DNA from: SBAX01 sp043806315
GTDB lineage: Bacteria; Planctomycetota; Phycisphaerae; UBA1845
NCBI GenBank assembly: GCA_043806315.1
Contig: JAZDHF010000131.1
Coordinates: 1-21,913, forward strand
Reading direction: 5' to 3'
Length of the DNA: 21,913 bases
Positions 13,867 to 21,885 of this stretch are shown piece by piece. The translations under genes and the position numbers were made by a program. How positions within the stretch are numbered: position 1 is the first letter of the stretch; each line of letters opens with the position of its first letter. A model generated the notes under the pieces. It searched no databases, was not told the origin of the DNA, and saw nothing but the letters and a program-made list of their open reading frames with translations.

Positions 13867-16173
13867 ATGGTCAACGATCCCGACACCGAATCCCACGTCG
13901 CGAGTCGATTGGAGGAGCACCTTCGCCTCCGTCCGAGCCTCGCAGAGCGGATCCATCGCGAGCTGCTGATGGAGCTCCACCGCCGGCGGATCGCCACGAT
14001 CGACAGCATCAACGATCAGGCCCGCGCTCAGGCCGGCCGTCCGGCGGGCGACATCGTGGACGACCCCAACCAGGCCGAGCGCGACCGCTGGGACGAACGC
14101 GAACGCGAACTGGTCGAACAAATCACCCGCCGGTATGTGTGCCGCCATTTCTCCCTGGCCGACATCGACGACCTCGTCAACCTCACGATGAAGCGCGAGG
14201 AGGTCCACAACCTTGAGATCGTCGCCAATCGGGCCAACGTCTCCTTCCGGGAACTCGCGGACAACATCCAGCGGTTTTGCAAGTTGCCGTTGGGCGAGAC
14301 GCGCCTCGCCCCGGCCGAGGTCGTCGGAACGCGGGTGGCGCTGACGCGGCACTTCGTGAGCGATCAGCTCGAGTTCATCGGCATCGCCAAGAACCACCTG
14401 CAAATCCGCGACTTCGACGACATCACCAGTCGGATGCTGGGCAGCGACAGCGGGATCGGCCGCATCGGCGGCAAGGCGGGCGGGATGATCCTTGCCCATC
14501 GCATCCTCGCCGCGGCCGAGCAGCGAACCGATCCATACTTGCCCGTCGCCATTCCCGAATCGTATTACCTGCGCAGCGACGTGGTGGAGGATTTCCTGCG
14601 CCTGAACCGATTGGATGAATATCAGAGTCAGAAGTACAAGCCGATCGACGATGTCACCCGCGAATACCCCTTGATCCGCGGGGTCTTCCGCAACGGCGAC
14701 TTTCCGCTGAAAGTGGTGCACGACCTCCGTCGCATTCTCGATCACATCGGCACGCATCCCCTGGTCGTCCGCTCGTCAAGCCTGCTCGAAGATCGCTTCG
14801 GTACGGCCTTCTGCGGCAAGTACGCCAGCGTGTTCGTCGCCAACCAGGGAACGCTGGAGCAGAGGCTTCGCGCGCTACTCGGGGCCATTGCGGAAGTGTA
14901 TGCCAGCATCATGGCCCCGGACCCCATCCTCTACCGCCGCGAGCATAATCTCATCGACTACGTTGAGGAGATGGCCGTACTCATTCAAAAGGTCGTCGGA
15001 GTGCATTGCGGCGACTACCTGTTTCCGGCCGTCGCGGGCGTGGCCTTCTCGCGCAACGAGTATCGATGGTCGCCGCGGATTCGCCGCGAGGACGGACTGA
15101 TGCGCCTGGTGATGGGACTGGGGACGCGGGCCGTCGATCGCAGCGGCGCCGACTATCCGCGGATGGTGGCATTGGGCGCGCCGACGCTTCGTCCCGAATC
15201 GACGGTGAACGAAATCCTTCGCTGCGCTCAACGGACGCTCGACGTCGTGGACCTCAAAAAGAACCGGTTGCAGACCATCCGCCTTCAGGAGATGCTCGCC
15301 CAGGAGGATGACCTGCCGATGCTCGACAAGCTGGTCTCCGTGCACCGCGACGGCGATCTTTACGCCCCCACGGGCCTCCGCGTCGATGACGATCCCACCC
15401 AACTGTACATCACGTTCGACAAGCTGCTGCGGGAGACGCCGTTTGTGCAGCGTGTGCGGGACATGCTCGCGCGATTGGAGGACGCCTACGGCGTGCCGGT
15501 CGACATGGAGTTCGCCTCCGACGGCGAGAAGTTCTACGTCCTACAATGTCGCACGCAGTCGCAAGCCGCAGAGGCCGACCCCGTTCGAGTCCCTACCGAC
15601 ATCTCTGACGCGGATATCATCTTCGACGCCCACCGCTTCGTCCGCACGGGCCTGATCGAGGGCCTCGAGTACATCGTCTACGTCGATCCCGGCGTCTACG
15701 ACGCCCTTCCCACGCGCGAGCGTCGCATCGAGGTCGCCCGCGTCGTCGGTCGGGTCAACCACGCCCTGCCGCCCAAGTCCTTCATTCTCATGGGACCGGG
15801 GCGATGGGGAAGCAATGACATTCTGCTCGGCGTGCCTGTGCGCTACGCGGATATCAATCGTTGCCGCTTGTTGATCGAGGTGGCCCGGCAGAAGGACGGG
15901 TTCGCCCCGGAGGTCTCCTTCGGCACGCATTTTTTCCAGGACCTGGTGGAGGCCAACATCCATTATCTGCCGCTATACCCCGACGTGAAGGGAAACCGTT
16001 TCAACGAGACGTTCCTTTGCAAAACGCGAAACGTGCTGGGGGACATCGTGCCCGCGGACGCGGACTTCGCCGGCGACGTTCGTTTGATCCACGTCCCCGC
16101 CGTGACCGGCGGCCGAAAGCTCACCGTGGCCATGGATGGAGAGACGGACGTGGCTATCGCTTATCTGAAATAA
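13867..16173 (+). CDS. Stand-alone pyruvate/PEP-binding-domain protein (PPDK N-terminal-like)
   Basis: The 768-residue protein contains the nucleotide/PEP-binding domain of PEP synthase and pyruvate phosphate dikinase. G-G-K-A-G-G-M lies at 201-207 and H-P-L-V-V-R-S-S-S-L-L-E-D-R-F near 297-311, followed by G-T-A-F-C-G-K-Y-A-S. No phosphohistidine swivelling domain with the T-S-H motif or PEP-binding barrel follows. Instead there is a C-terminal region with L-M-G-P-G-R-W-G-S-N-D at 641-651 and F-G-T-H-F-F-Q-D-L-V-E-A-N. The N-terminal 190 residues are charged and helical. So it probably binds ATP and may phosphorylate something, but classical PEP synthesis is not expected. AAGGGG lies 8 bp upstream of ATG 13867. 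It appears monocistronic. Confidence 0.8.
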   Translation: MVNDPDTESHVASRLEEHLRLRPSLAERIHRELLMELHRRRIATIDSINDQARAQAGRPAGDIVDDPNQAERDRWDERERELVEQITRRYVCRHFSLADIDDLVNLTMKREEVHNLEIVANRANVSFRELADNIQRFCKLPLGETRLAPAEVVGTRVALTRHFVSDQLEFIGIAKNHLQIRDFDDITSRMLGSDSGIGRIGGKAGGMILAHRILAAAEQRTDPYLPVAIPESYYLRSDVVEDFLRLNRLDEYQSQKYKPIDDVTREYPLIRGVFRNGDFPLKVVHDLRRILDHIGTHPLVVRSSSLLEDRFGTAFCGKYASVFVANQGTLEQRLRALLGAIAEVYASIMAPDPILYRREHNLIDYVEEMAVLIQKVVGVHCGDYLFPAVAGVAFSRNEYRWSPRIRREDGLMRLVMGLGTRAVDRSGADYPRMVALGAPTLRPESTVNEILRCAQRTLDVVDLKKNRLQTIRLQEMLAQEDDLPMLDKLVSVHRDGDLYAPTGLRVDDDPTQLYITFDKLLRETPFVQRVRDMLARLEDAYGVPVDMEFASDGEKFYVLQCRTQSQAAEADPVRVPTDISDADIIFDAHRFVRTGLIEGLEYIVYVDPGVYDALPTRERRIEVARVVGRVNHALPPKSFILMGPGRWGSNDILLGVPVRYADINRCRLLIEVARQKDGFAPEVSFGTHFFQDLVEANIHYLPLYPDVKGNRFNETFLCKTRNVLGDIVPADADFAGDVRLIHVPAVTGGRKLTVAMDGETDVAIAYLK

Positions 16174-16184
16174 GCGGCGTACCA

Positions 16185-16276
16185 ATTGTCGATTTGCGAT
16201 TGTCGATTGTCGAATGGGTTGACGTTCCGCGTCCGTCGTGGTTTCAATCGAAAATCGACAATCGACATTCGTCAAT
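16185..16276. repeat. Intergenic heptamer palindrome (TGTCGAT family)
   Basis: Arms 16185-16215 and 16246-16276 are inverted copies matching at 25 of 31 positions around a 30-nt loop, built from TGTCGAT/TGTCGAA heptamers and their complements. It begins 12 bp after the stop of the PEP-binding-domain gene, so the hairpin could help end that transcript. It belongs to the same family as the elements inside imuA and imuB. Confidence 0.8.
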
Positions 16277-16422
16277 CGAACAAAGCCCACGCGGCTGGTG
16301 GAGTCTGCGGGCCTCGGTCCAGACGCGTCTCGCAGGGAGTTGTGTCGGATGGCAATCTGGGCGAAGATGTTCAGCGCGTGCGCCGACCGACTCGGTTCTA
16401 GGAGCCGTCAGGAGGAGTTCCC

Positions 16423-17430
16423 ATGGTGCACAGACTTAGTACCATTGTTGTTCTCGCGCTTGCGCCCACGCTAGCCGGCGACGGCGCGCGGGGTGACCTA
16501 TCCATCCGTGTCGATGGGGTCCCTGCGCAACTGATGATCCCATCACAGGGCGGACCGAATCGGGTGCTGAAGGTTACTGTGCAAGGAGGCGAACCCAAAG
16601 CCGCCTGGTTAGCGTGTGGCCCTTCCTCCGTTCAGGTCGTTCCGCTGGTTCGCGTCGACGCCCGTGAGTATCAGGTCAATCTAGACAGCATCGAGGTGGC
16701 TTCGGTGCTGGAGTCTCAAGCTGATTGCAGCGAGTTCCGTGTTTTCGCCGAGGCGGACGATGGCACGCGGTCGGTCAGCATTCCTATCCGCTTTCAGCGC
16801 GGGTTCACGCCGAAGCGGCTGCAAATGGAGCCCGGCGTGACGCTGATGCGATTCAGGGTGTATCAGCGATCGTTTGAGAAACTACCCGGCTCGGGCGGGG
16901 TGATTCGGATCACACTCTCGGACATCACAGGCGGGCGGGTCGACGTGCATGTCCACGCGATCAACGGACAGGAATTGGCGCCTACCCGTTCGATCGGCGA
17001 CGGCGATAGTCTGCAACTGAAGCTGGCTGACGAGACTTACGTGCTGCGTGTCGATCGGCTCGTGAATCTTCTGTTTGATAACGACTACGTCGAGTTTTCT
17101 CTTGCGCCCATTGGCGAGTGGGAGAAATCGGAGGTCGAAAGAATGTTGCGGAAGATCGAGGAGAGCGGCTTGACGTTCGTCCGCAACGGTGAGGAAGTAC
17201 CCGCCGGTATCTTCGCCGCTCATCTCCGAACCAAGCTGCAAGCGTCGAGGCGTCCCGGGATGACCAGCGAGCAGTTCATTGAGCACGTGGCCAGCCGCTC
17301 CATTGCGTCCGGAGAAGCCTATCTCGTAACGTTGGACGGCGGACAGACCAAGCCGGTCGCCACATGGCTCCGTGAAAGAGTGGAGGCGTCGACGAAGCCT
17401 GCTTTGCCGGACGGGACGAAACCGCCATGA
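16423..17430 (+). CDS. Secreted protein with C-terminal DUF5329-like domain
   Basis: The 335-residue product starts with a short signal-peptide-like segment (about 1-24, hydrophobic T-I-V-V-L-A-L-A-P-T-L-A). The middle is a beta-rich region that I do not recognise. The C-terminal 232-325 (E-V-E-R-M-L-R-K-I-E-E-S-G-L-T-F-V-R-N-G, then A-A-H-L-R-T-K-L and S-G-E-A-Y-L-V) matches the pattern of DUF5329, a small periplasmic family of unknown function. A strong GGAGGA lies 6 bp upstream of ATG 16423. The stop overlaps a following ATG (ATGA, 17427-17430), leading into a 34-codon frame and the zinc-ribbon gene. DUF assignment is by memory of the pattern. Confidence 0.65.
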   Translation: MVHRLSTIVVLALAPTLAGDGARGDLSIRVDGVPAQLMIPSQGGPNRVLKVTVQGGEPKAAWLACGPSSVQVVPLVRVDAREYQVNLDSIEVASVLESQADCSEFRVFAEADDGTRSVSIPIRFQRGFTPKRLQMEPGVTLMRFRVYQRSFEKLPGSGGVIRITLSDITGGRVDVHVHAINGQELAPTRSIGDGDSLQLKLADETYVLRVDRLVNLLFDNDYVEFSLAPIGEWEKSEVERMLRKIEESGLTFVRNGEEVPAGIFAAHLRTKLQASRRPGMTSEQFIEHVASRSIASGEAYLVTLDGGQTKPVATWLRERVEASTKPALPDGTKPP

Positions 17431-17527
17431 GCCCCAGTCGGGCACGGCATCGCGCTTTGCCGCAGTGCTCGCTCGTTGCACCGTTCCGCAGTCCATGCAC
17501 GGCGAAGCGCAGCGCCCGATCGCCGCC

Positions 17528-17707
17528 ATGATATTGCGGCTGCCGATCGCTCCAACGTCGCTCGCAATCCTACTGATCCCGTTCGCCGTTCGGGGATGGC
17601 GGGCAGGCAGGAGACTGCTCCGGAGCGCCGGCTATCGGTGCACCGAATGTGGTTATCCCCTGCAGGGGCTCCCAGTTTTGCGATGTCCGGAGTGCGGCCA
17701 ACGTTAG
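17528..17707 (+). CDS. Small membrane protein with a planctomycete-type zinc ribbon
   Basis: The 59-residue frame has a single transmembrane segment (about 4-24, I-A-P-T-S-L-A-I-L-L-I-P-F-A-V), then a basic stretch and a zinc ribbon: C-T-E-C-G-Y-P-L-Q-G-L-P, then C-P-E-C-G. The C-x2-C-G-Y-x-L-x-G-L...C-P-E-C-G ending recurs in many planctomycete membrane proteins; its role is unknown. The start is uncertain: ATG 17528 overlaps the stop of a 34-codon frame that itself overlaps the upstream gene, while ATG 17495 would add 11 residues. It may be translated by coupling from the DUF5329-like gene. Confidence 0.6.
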   Translation: MILRLPIAPTSLAILLIPFAVRGWRAGRRLLRSAGYRCTECGYPLQGLPVLRCPECGQR

Positions 17708-17788
17708 GCCGATAAATCCAGGGTGCCTGTCGGGTGCGTCGTGCCGGTTTTTACCGCACCCAAACGTCCAGGACGTGCTTCCCGCCGT

Positions 17789-17818
17789 TTGGATAAGGCG
17801 CGGCCCATCTGGTATAAT
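17789..17818 (+). promoter_or_regulatory. Consensus -10 promoter for the secreted HExxH protein gene
   Basis: TTGGAT (17789-17794) and a perfect TATAAT (17813-17818) are separated by 18 bp. The expected start near 17825 leaves about 80 nt before the GTG start at 17906. A perfect -10 is unusual in such G+C-rich DNA, so chance is unlikely. Its position rules out the longer frame that begins at 17723 as the real gene start. Confidence 0.65.
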
Positions 17819-17905
17819 CGCTTGCTCGGGGAGAGGACAGGGGCAGATCCTGGTCATCTGCGGTACCGGCGAATCGCGTTGCGCTTTCGCCGACGGAGGG
17901 CACAC

Positions 17906-19849
17906 GTGTCCAGGCGCTTCACTTTCTCTTGTTCCACGCTTTTTGGGTTTCTTTGTCTCTCGGCAGGTGGTACGGCGAATGGCGGCCAGATCATCGGCGA
18001 GTTGACTGATCCGGCGGATTCCGGCGTCGAAGAGTCCGTTGACATCCTGTCCGCTCGGATCGAGCAGGACGGCGGACTGCTCGCCTTCGTGATCGAGACC
18101 CGAGGACCGATCCCGACCTCCAATCCCCCTCCCAACGAGCAGATCACGTACCTCTGGCTTGTGGATGCGGACAACAACCCGCTCACGGGCCAGCCGCATG
18201 AACACCTTGGAACGGAGTTCAATGTTCGGGCGGTAATCAGCGAGGCATACGGCGGCGGATTCGTCGATGTGACCGGAGGCCTGCCCGGCGGCGGAAGCGG
18301 CGCCGTTCAGATTCAAGGCAACTCCGTGAAGATCACGATCGGCCTGGCCCAAGTCGCCAACCCGGCGGTGTTCCACTGGGCCTGCGATGCCTTCCACGCC
18401 GTGGACAACATTGCCGTGTCCGCCAATCACGAAACTCAAGTGGCGCCGGCCACGCCGCTACCTTATGTCCCACCGGCACGTGTGACGGTCACGACGCCGC
18501 TACTCATGCTCTCTCCGTCAGCGCCGGCGACGGGCGCGTTGGAGGTTGAACTCTGCGACGCCGCGGGCAAGCTTCTACCTAACGACCTCTACCATCTGTC
18601 TTTCCGCAGCTCCAACGACGCCGTCGCCACCGTGGATGAGACGGGGCTGGTCACGGCCCATGCCGTCCCCATAAGATTCGAAGACACCCCGGTCGTTGAA
18701 GTGTCTGCCGACGGCCTCACGGCGGACAATGTCGCCGTGATCCGAGTGACCGACGACAACCTCGGCGTCACCCACGAGACCTATGCCGGCTCGCGCGTGA
18801 CCTTTTATCTTCCGCCGACCATCGAAGGCGTTGACCTGGACGCCATTACCAGGGACTTTCAGGTGGTGGAGGCGACTGATCTGGCCTACGCCGCCCAGCA
18901 CGATTTGATGGGTGCGTTTCAGTTTCGTGGGGGGACGCAATTCTTCGCCTTGGACGTGGCAAGCGACCCGATTACGACGCCTTGCGGCATCAGCGGAAAC
19001 CCCGTGCGGCTTGGCTGGCTTTTCGGGCAGCCGGTCCACAATAGCTGCTACATCATCAACGTCCCGGAGCATCGCGTACCACAATGGGGAGTGATTTTTC
19101 ACGAGATGGGACACAACTTTACTTGGGCCTCGTGGGGATTCGGTCAGTTCTGCATGGCTTCAGACACAAACGGTTGGAAGTATAGCGAGGCGTTGGCCAC
19201 GATGGCTGGAGCGTGGTCATGGTATCGCCTTGACCGCTGCTCAGCAGCCCAACTCCGCGACGATGTAATCGATGGTATCGCCGAACAGTTCCCAGACATT
19301 GATCCTGCACGGCGGACGGCGCTCGCCGACTATCAGAGCGCCGGCGCTAATTACAACCAGGTGAACGTGGAAGTTATTTGCGACATCCTCTGGGAAATGT
19401 ACGACGACTACACGGCCAAGGCCTGGTACGACTTATTCAGCACCTTCTTCCCGCCGGCGGAGCCGTTGCCCGTCGTTTTGAACGGGGACACGGCCCAGGC
19501 GACTTGGCTGGTCGCCGCGCTCAGCGCTTCCGCCGGAGAGGATCTCCGCTCTCGCTTTGCCGCTGAGTTCGGATTCCCCATCGACGACGAGGCGTGGCCG
19601 GAGATGCTCGCCGCCGCGCAGGCTCGAATCGCCTCGCGCTCCTGGCAGATACCGCTGCTCAACGACCTAGACTGCGACGCGGACCTCGACCTGGTTGATT
19701 TCGCCGCCGTCGTCGGTTGCCTTAGCGGTCCGAACGCTGCCGTGCCTCATTCATTCTGCAGGCACGCTGACTCCGACGCAGATGGTGATCTCGACCTCGC
19801 TGACTTCGCTCGGTTCCAGAACGGGTTCACCGGAAAGACGGGTTTCTGA
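17906..19849 (+). CDS. Secreted HExxH metalloprotease-like protein with C-terminal dockerin repeats
   Basis: The start is GTG 17906, preceded by GGAGGG with a 5-bp spacer, and a signal peptide of about 25 residues follows. The 647-residue product next has a beta-rich region ending near residue 190, then a Big_2/Ig-like segment (S-N-D-A-V-A-T-V-D-E-T-G-L-V-T-A). The catalytic part has H-E-M-G-H at 399-403 and G-W-K-Y-S-E-A-L-A near 423-431, fitting a gluzincin with E428 as third zinc ligand. Two Asp-rich dockerin-type repeats close the protein (about 586-645: D-C-D-A-D-L-D-L-V-D-F and D-A-D-G-D-L-D-L-A-D-F), probably calcium-binding. It is probably exported; the substrate is unknown and I recognise no named family. 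Its own promoter suggests separate transcription. Confidence 0.75.
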   Translation: MSRRFTFSCSTLFGFLCLSAGGTANGGQIIGELTDPADSGVEESVDILSARIEQDGGLLAFVIETRGPIPTSNPPPNEQITYLWLVDADNNPLTGQPHEHLGTEFNVRAVISEAYGGGFVDVTGGLPGGGSGAVQIQGNSVKITIGLAQVANPAVFHWACDAFHAVDNIAVSANHETQVAPATPLPYVPPARVTVTTPLLMLSPSAPATGALEVELCDAAGKLLPNDLYHLSFRSSNDAVATVDETGLVTAHAVPIRFEDTPVVEVSADGLTADNVAVIRVTDDNLGVTHETYAGSRVTFYLPPTIEGVDLDAITRDFQVVEATDLAYAAQHDLMGAFQFRGGTQFFALDVASDPITTPCGISGNPVRLGWLFGQPVHNSCYIINVPEHRVPQWGVIFHEMGHNFTWASWGFGQFCMASDTNGWKYSEALATMAGAWSWYRLDRCSAAQLRDDVIDGIAEQFPDIDPARRTALADYQSAGANYNQVNVEVICDILWEMYDDYTAKAWYDLFSTFFPPAEPLPVVLNGDTAQATWLVAALSASAGEDLRSRFAAEFGFPIDDEAWPEMLAAAQARIASRSWQIPLLNDLDCDADLDLVDFAAVVGCLSGPNAAVPHSFCRHADSDADGDLDLADFARFQNGFTGKTGF

Positions 19850-19957
19850 TGTGGTCCGGCGCGGGAGTCAGCCCCGTCTGACCGGCAGCGCCGACGTAAA
19901 GCCTCCGGGATCAGGGTCGCGGCGAGCTCTGCGGTGATCGCGTTGCTGAGTGCCGAG

Positions 19958-21154
19958 ATGTCCCACCCCGAGAACGCGCACGCGGAGTACATGTTTGCGG
20001 TGGTCAAGCGTCTTGTACCGCAACCGAGGCCGCTTTACATTGGCTACGTGCAAAAGCGAGCCAAGCGTGCCTTAAGGATCCTCTTCTATTCGATCATCGG
20101 TCTCGCTGTCTTCTCGTTTCTGTTCTTTCTTTGGTTTACGCGCAGTCCGACGACGCAACTCATCGACGCTTCGGGAAAGGAACTCACGGCTGGGAACGCC
20201 GTCAAGGGCGAGCAGGAGGCCTTCGCCGGCTCGCTCTTCGAGGACGCTCAGGCGCTGATCAAACGCAAGGAGTTCGCAGCGGCCAAGGAGCGGCTCTTAC
20301 GGGTCATCGAGGAATCCGATCGCGATGGCGAGGCCTGCATTCTCCTTTGCAACGTATCGCGCGAACTCAAGGACGTGGATGCGGCAGCCGACTATGGCCT
20401 CAAGGCCGTCGAACTCCTGCCAGGCAATGCCGAAGCGCACCTCTCCTACGCGAAAGCACTCGGGGCACAACTTGCCGCCGAAATGCAGAGCATCGGCGGC
20501 ATGCTCAGCGCGATGAAGCGACTGGGGCTCTTCAAGGCCGAGCTCAACCGGGTGATCGAACTGAATCCCCAGGACACCGAAGCGCGATCGATGTTGGTGT
20601 TTACCAATATGGCCCCCAAGCCCATGGGCGACATCGAACGGGCGATCGAGCTTTGCGGGGAGATCGAGGCGCGCGATCCCGTCATGGGGAAACAACTACT
20701 CGCTATGTGCTACCAGAGGAAAAAGGAGACCGCTCGCGCCCTCACCCTCCTGCTCGCGGGAATCGAGGAGTATCCTGAGGAATACAGCTTCCACGTCGCT
20801 CTCGCTGATATCTACGCGGAAGAGAAACGCTTTGACGCCGCGGACGCGGAGTATGAAGCGGCGCGTCGTGGCGGGAAAGGCAAAGCCTACTACCGCTCGC
20901 TTTACAGCCAGGCACGGATGCGCATCCAGAACCAGTTCGAGCCGGCGCGTGCGGTCGAGTTGCTCGACGAGTTCATCATGGGCGAGCCTGAAAGCGACGG
21001 CATGCAGTCGGTGGCTCATGCTTGTTGGCGCAAGGGCAACGCGCTCGAACAATTGGGGCGGAAACAAGATGCACGCGAGGCGTACCAGGAGAGCCTCCGG
21101 CGGGACCCCGGTCTTGAACTCGCCAAGAAGGCGATCAAAGACCTTCAAAAGTGA
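19958..21154 (+). CDS. Membrane-anchored TPR-repeat protein
   Basis: The 398-residue frame begins with a short polar segment, a basic K-R-A-K-R-A-L-R stretch and one transmembrane helix (about 38-59, I-L-F-Y-S-I-I-G-L-A-V-F). The basic side should face the cytoplasm, leaving the C-terminal part outside the membrane. That part is a series of TPR helices (A-K-E-R-L-L-R-V-I-E-E, A-D-Y-G-L-K-A-V-E-L-L-P-G-N-A-E-A, then later E-A-Y-Q-E-S-L-R-R-D-P-G). TPRs mediate protein contacts; the partner is unknown. The start is uncertain: GTG 19934 or ATG 19958, neither with a clear ribosome site. It follows the metalloprotease-like gene by about 100 bp. Confidence 0.75.
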   Translation: MSHPENAHAEYMFAVVKRLVPQPRPLYIGYVQKRAKRALRILFYSIIGLAVFSFLFFLWFTRSPTTQLIDASGKELTAGNAVKGEQEAFAGSLFEDAQALIKRKEFAAAKERLLRVIEESDRDGEACILLCNVSRELKDVDAAADYGLKAVELLPGNAEAHLSYAKALGAQLAAEMQSIGGMLSAMKRLGLFKAELNRVIELNPQDTEARSMLVFTNMAPKPMGDIERAIELCGEIEARDPVMGKQLLAMCYQRKKETARALTLLLAGIEEYPEEYSFHVALADIYAEEKRFDAADAEYEAARRGGKGKAYYRSLYSQARMRIQNQFEPARAVELLDEFIMGEPESDGMQSVAHACWRKGNALEQLGRKQDAREAYQESLRRDPGLELAKKAIKDLQK

Positions 21155-21275
21155 CTTAGAGTGCAAAGGTCCGTCTTGCCGCGTCCTGCGGCCCTACGCC
21201 AACGGGGCCTGAACCGACTCGGCGATCTCGAGATTGGAACTCTGTAGACCAACAACTCCGCCGACTTGCCCCAGA

Positions 21276-21304
21276 CTGTCGATTTAACGTTGAATGACTA
21301 TAAT
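21276..21304 (+). promoter_or_regulatory. Possible promoter with a perfect TATAAT
   Basis: A perfect -10 hexamer TATAAT lies at 21299-21304, but the -35 position (CTGTCG at 21276-21281, 17-bp spacer) is poor. It would drive the truncated secretion-ATPase frame and the gene starting at 21886. The rest of 21155-21426 shows no convincing gene. A short palindrome ATCTCGAGAT lies near 21227-21236. Confidence 0.35.
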
Positions 21305-21426
21305 CTGGATGGCCTTGAGCGGATTCGACGCAGAGACCCGTTCGCGCGGTTCGCGTCGGCCCGTCTTCAATCCTGGGTCCTTGCGCCAGTGATCGGCGCC
21401 GAGCACGTGGGTGCGGAGCAATTGGT

Positions 21427-21870
21427 ATGGGCAATCGGCAGTCAGGGGCTCAGAACCACGACGTGCCGGGACTCGTCGACGAGATGCTTTCTCGGGGTCT
21501 GGCAGCCCGGGCGACCGACGTGCACTTCGAACCTGGTGACGAGGGCCTGTTGGTCCGTGCCCGCATCGATGGCCAGCTCGTTGATCTTGAACTTCTTCCG
21601 ACCAGCCTGTCCGAGAACGTTGTTTCGCGACTCAAGGTCCTGGCGTCGCTTCTCACGTATCGAGTGGACATCCCGCAGGAGGGGAGCTTTCTTTGGGAGC
21701 GTGGTTCGGCGGGCGCCTCCGACAATCCGGTTGACCTCCGGGTGGCGACCTTCCCCACCATCCGCGGGGAAAGAGCCTCACCCTTACCCATAACTTTTGG
21801 AGTTTCTGCGGTCCGGGGACCGAATAAAGAATGTCGCTGTTCGCGCGAACGAGCTGTGAAGGAGTTCTGA
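21427..21870 (+). pseudogene. Truncated GspE/PilB-type secretion ATPase N-terminal region
   Basis: The 147-residue frame has A-T-D-V-H-F-E-P, V-R-A-R-I-D-G-Q-L-V, V-S-R-L-K-V-L-A and I-P-Q-E-G-S-F, ending R-V-A-T-F-P-T-I-R-G-E-R-A. This is the N2-like domain of type II secretion / type IV pilus assembly ATPases. Directly after G-E-R-A the similarity stops and an unlike tail leads to TGA at 21868. The Walker A/B ATPase core is missing, so it is broken or cut off by rearrangement. The tail region holds two short palindromes (CGGTCC/GGACCG at 21809-21822 and GTTCGCGCGAAC at 21839-21850). The start ATG 21427 is the best available but without a clear ribosome site. Confidence 0.65.
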
Positions 21871-21885
21871 ACAGGAGGTTCACCG

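Noticed and set aside
13611..14012. 133-codon minus-strand frame containing H-S-E-R-S-E-E-S
   Set aside because: This peptide is the well-known spurious translation of the GTCATTCTGAGC repeat, and the frame overlaps the true gene at 13867.
17723..17905. Upstream extension of the HExxH gene to ATG 17723
   Set aside because: The consensus promoter (17789-17818) lies inside it, and GTG 17906 has a ribosome site followed by a signal peptide.
21431..21444. Two heptamer-like units (CAATCGG, CAGTCAG) at the start of the truncated ATPase
   Set aside because: Only two imperfect units; too short to call a family member.
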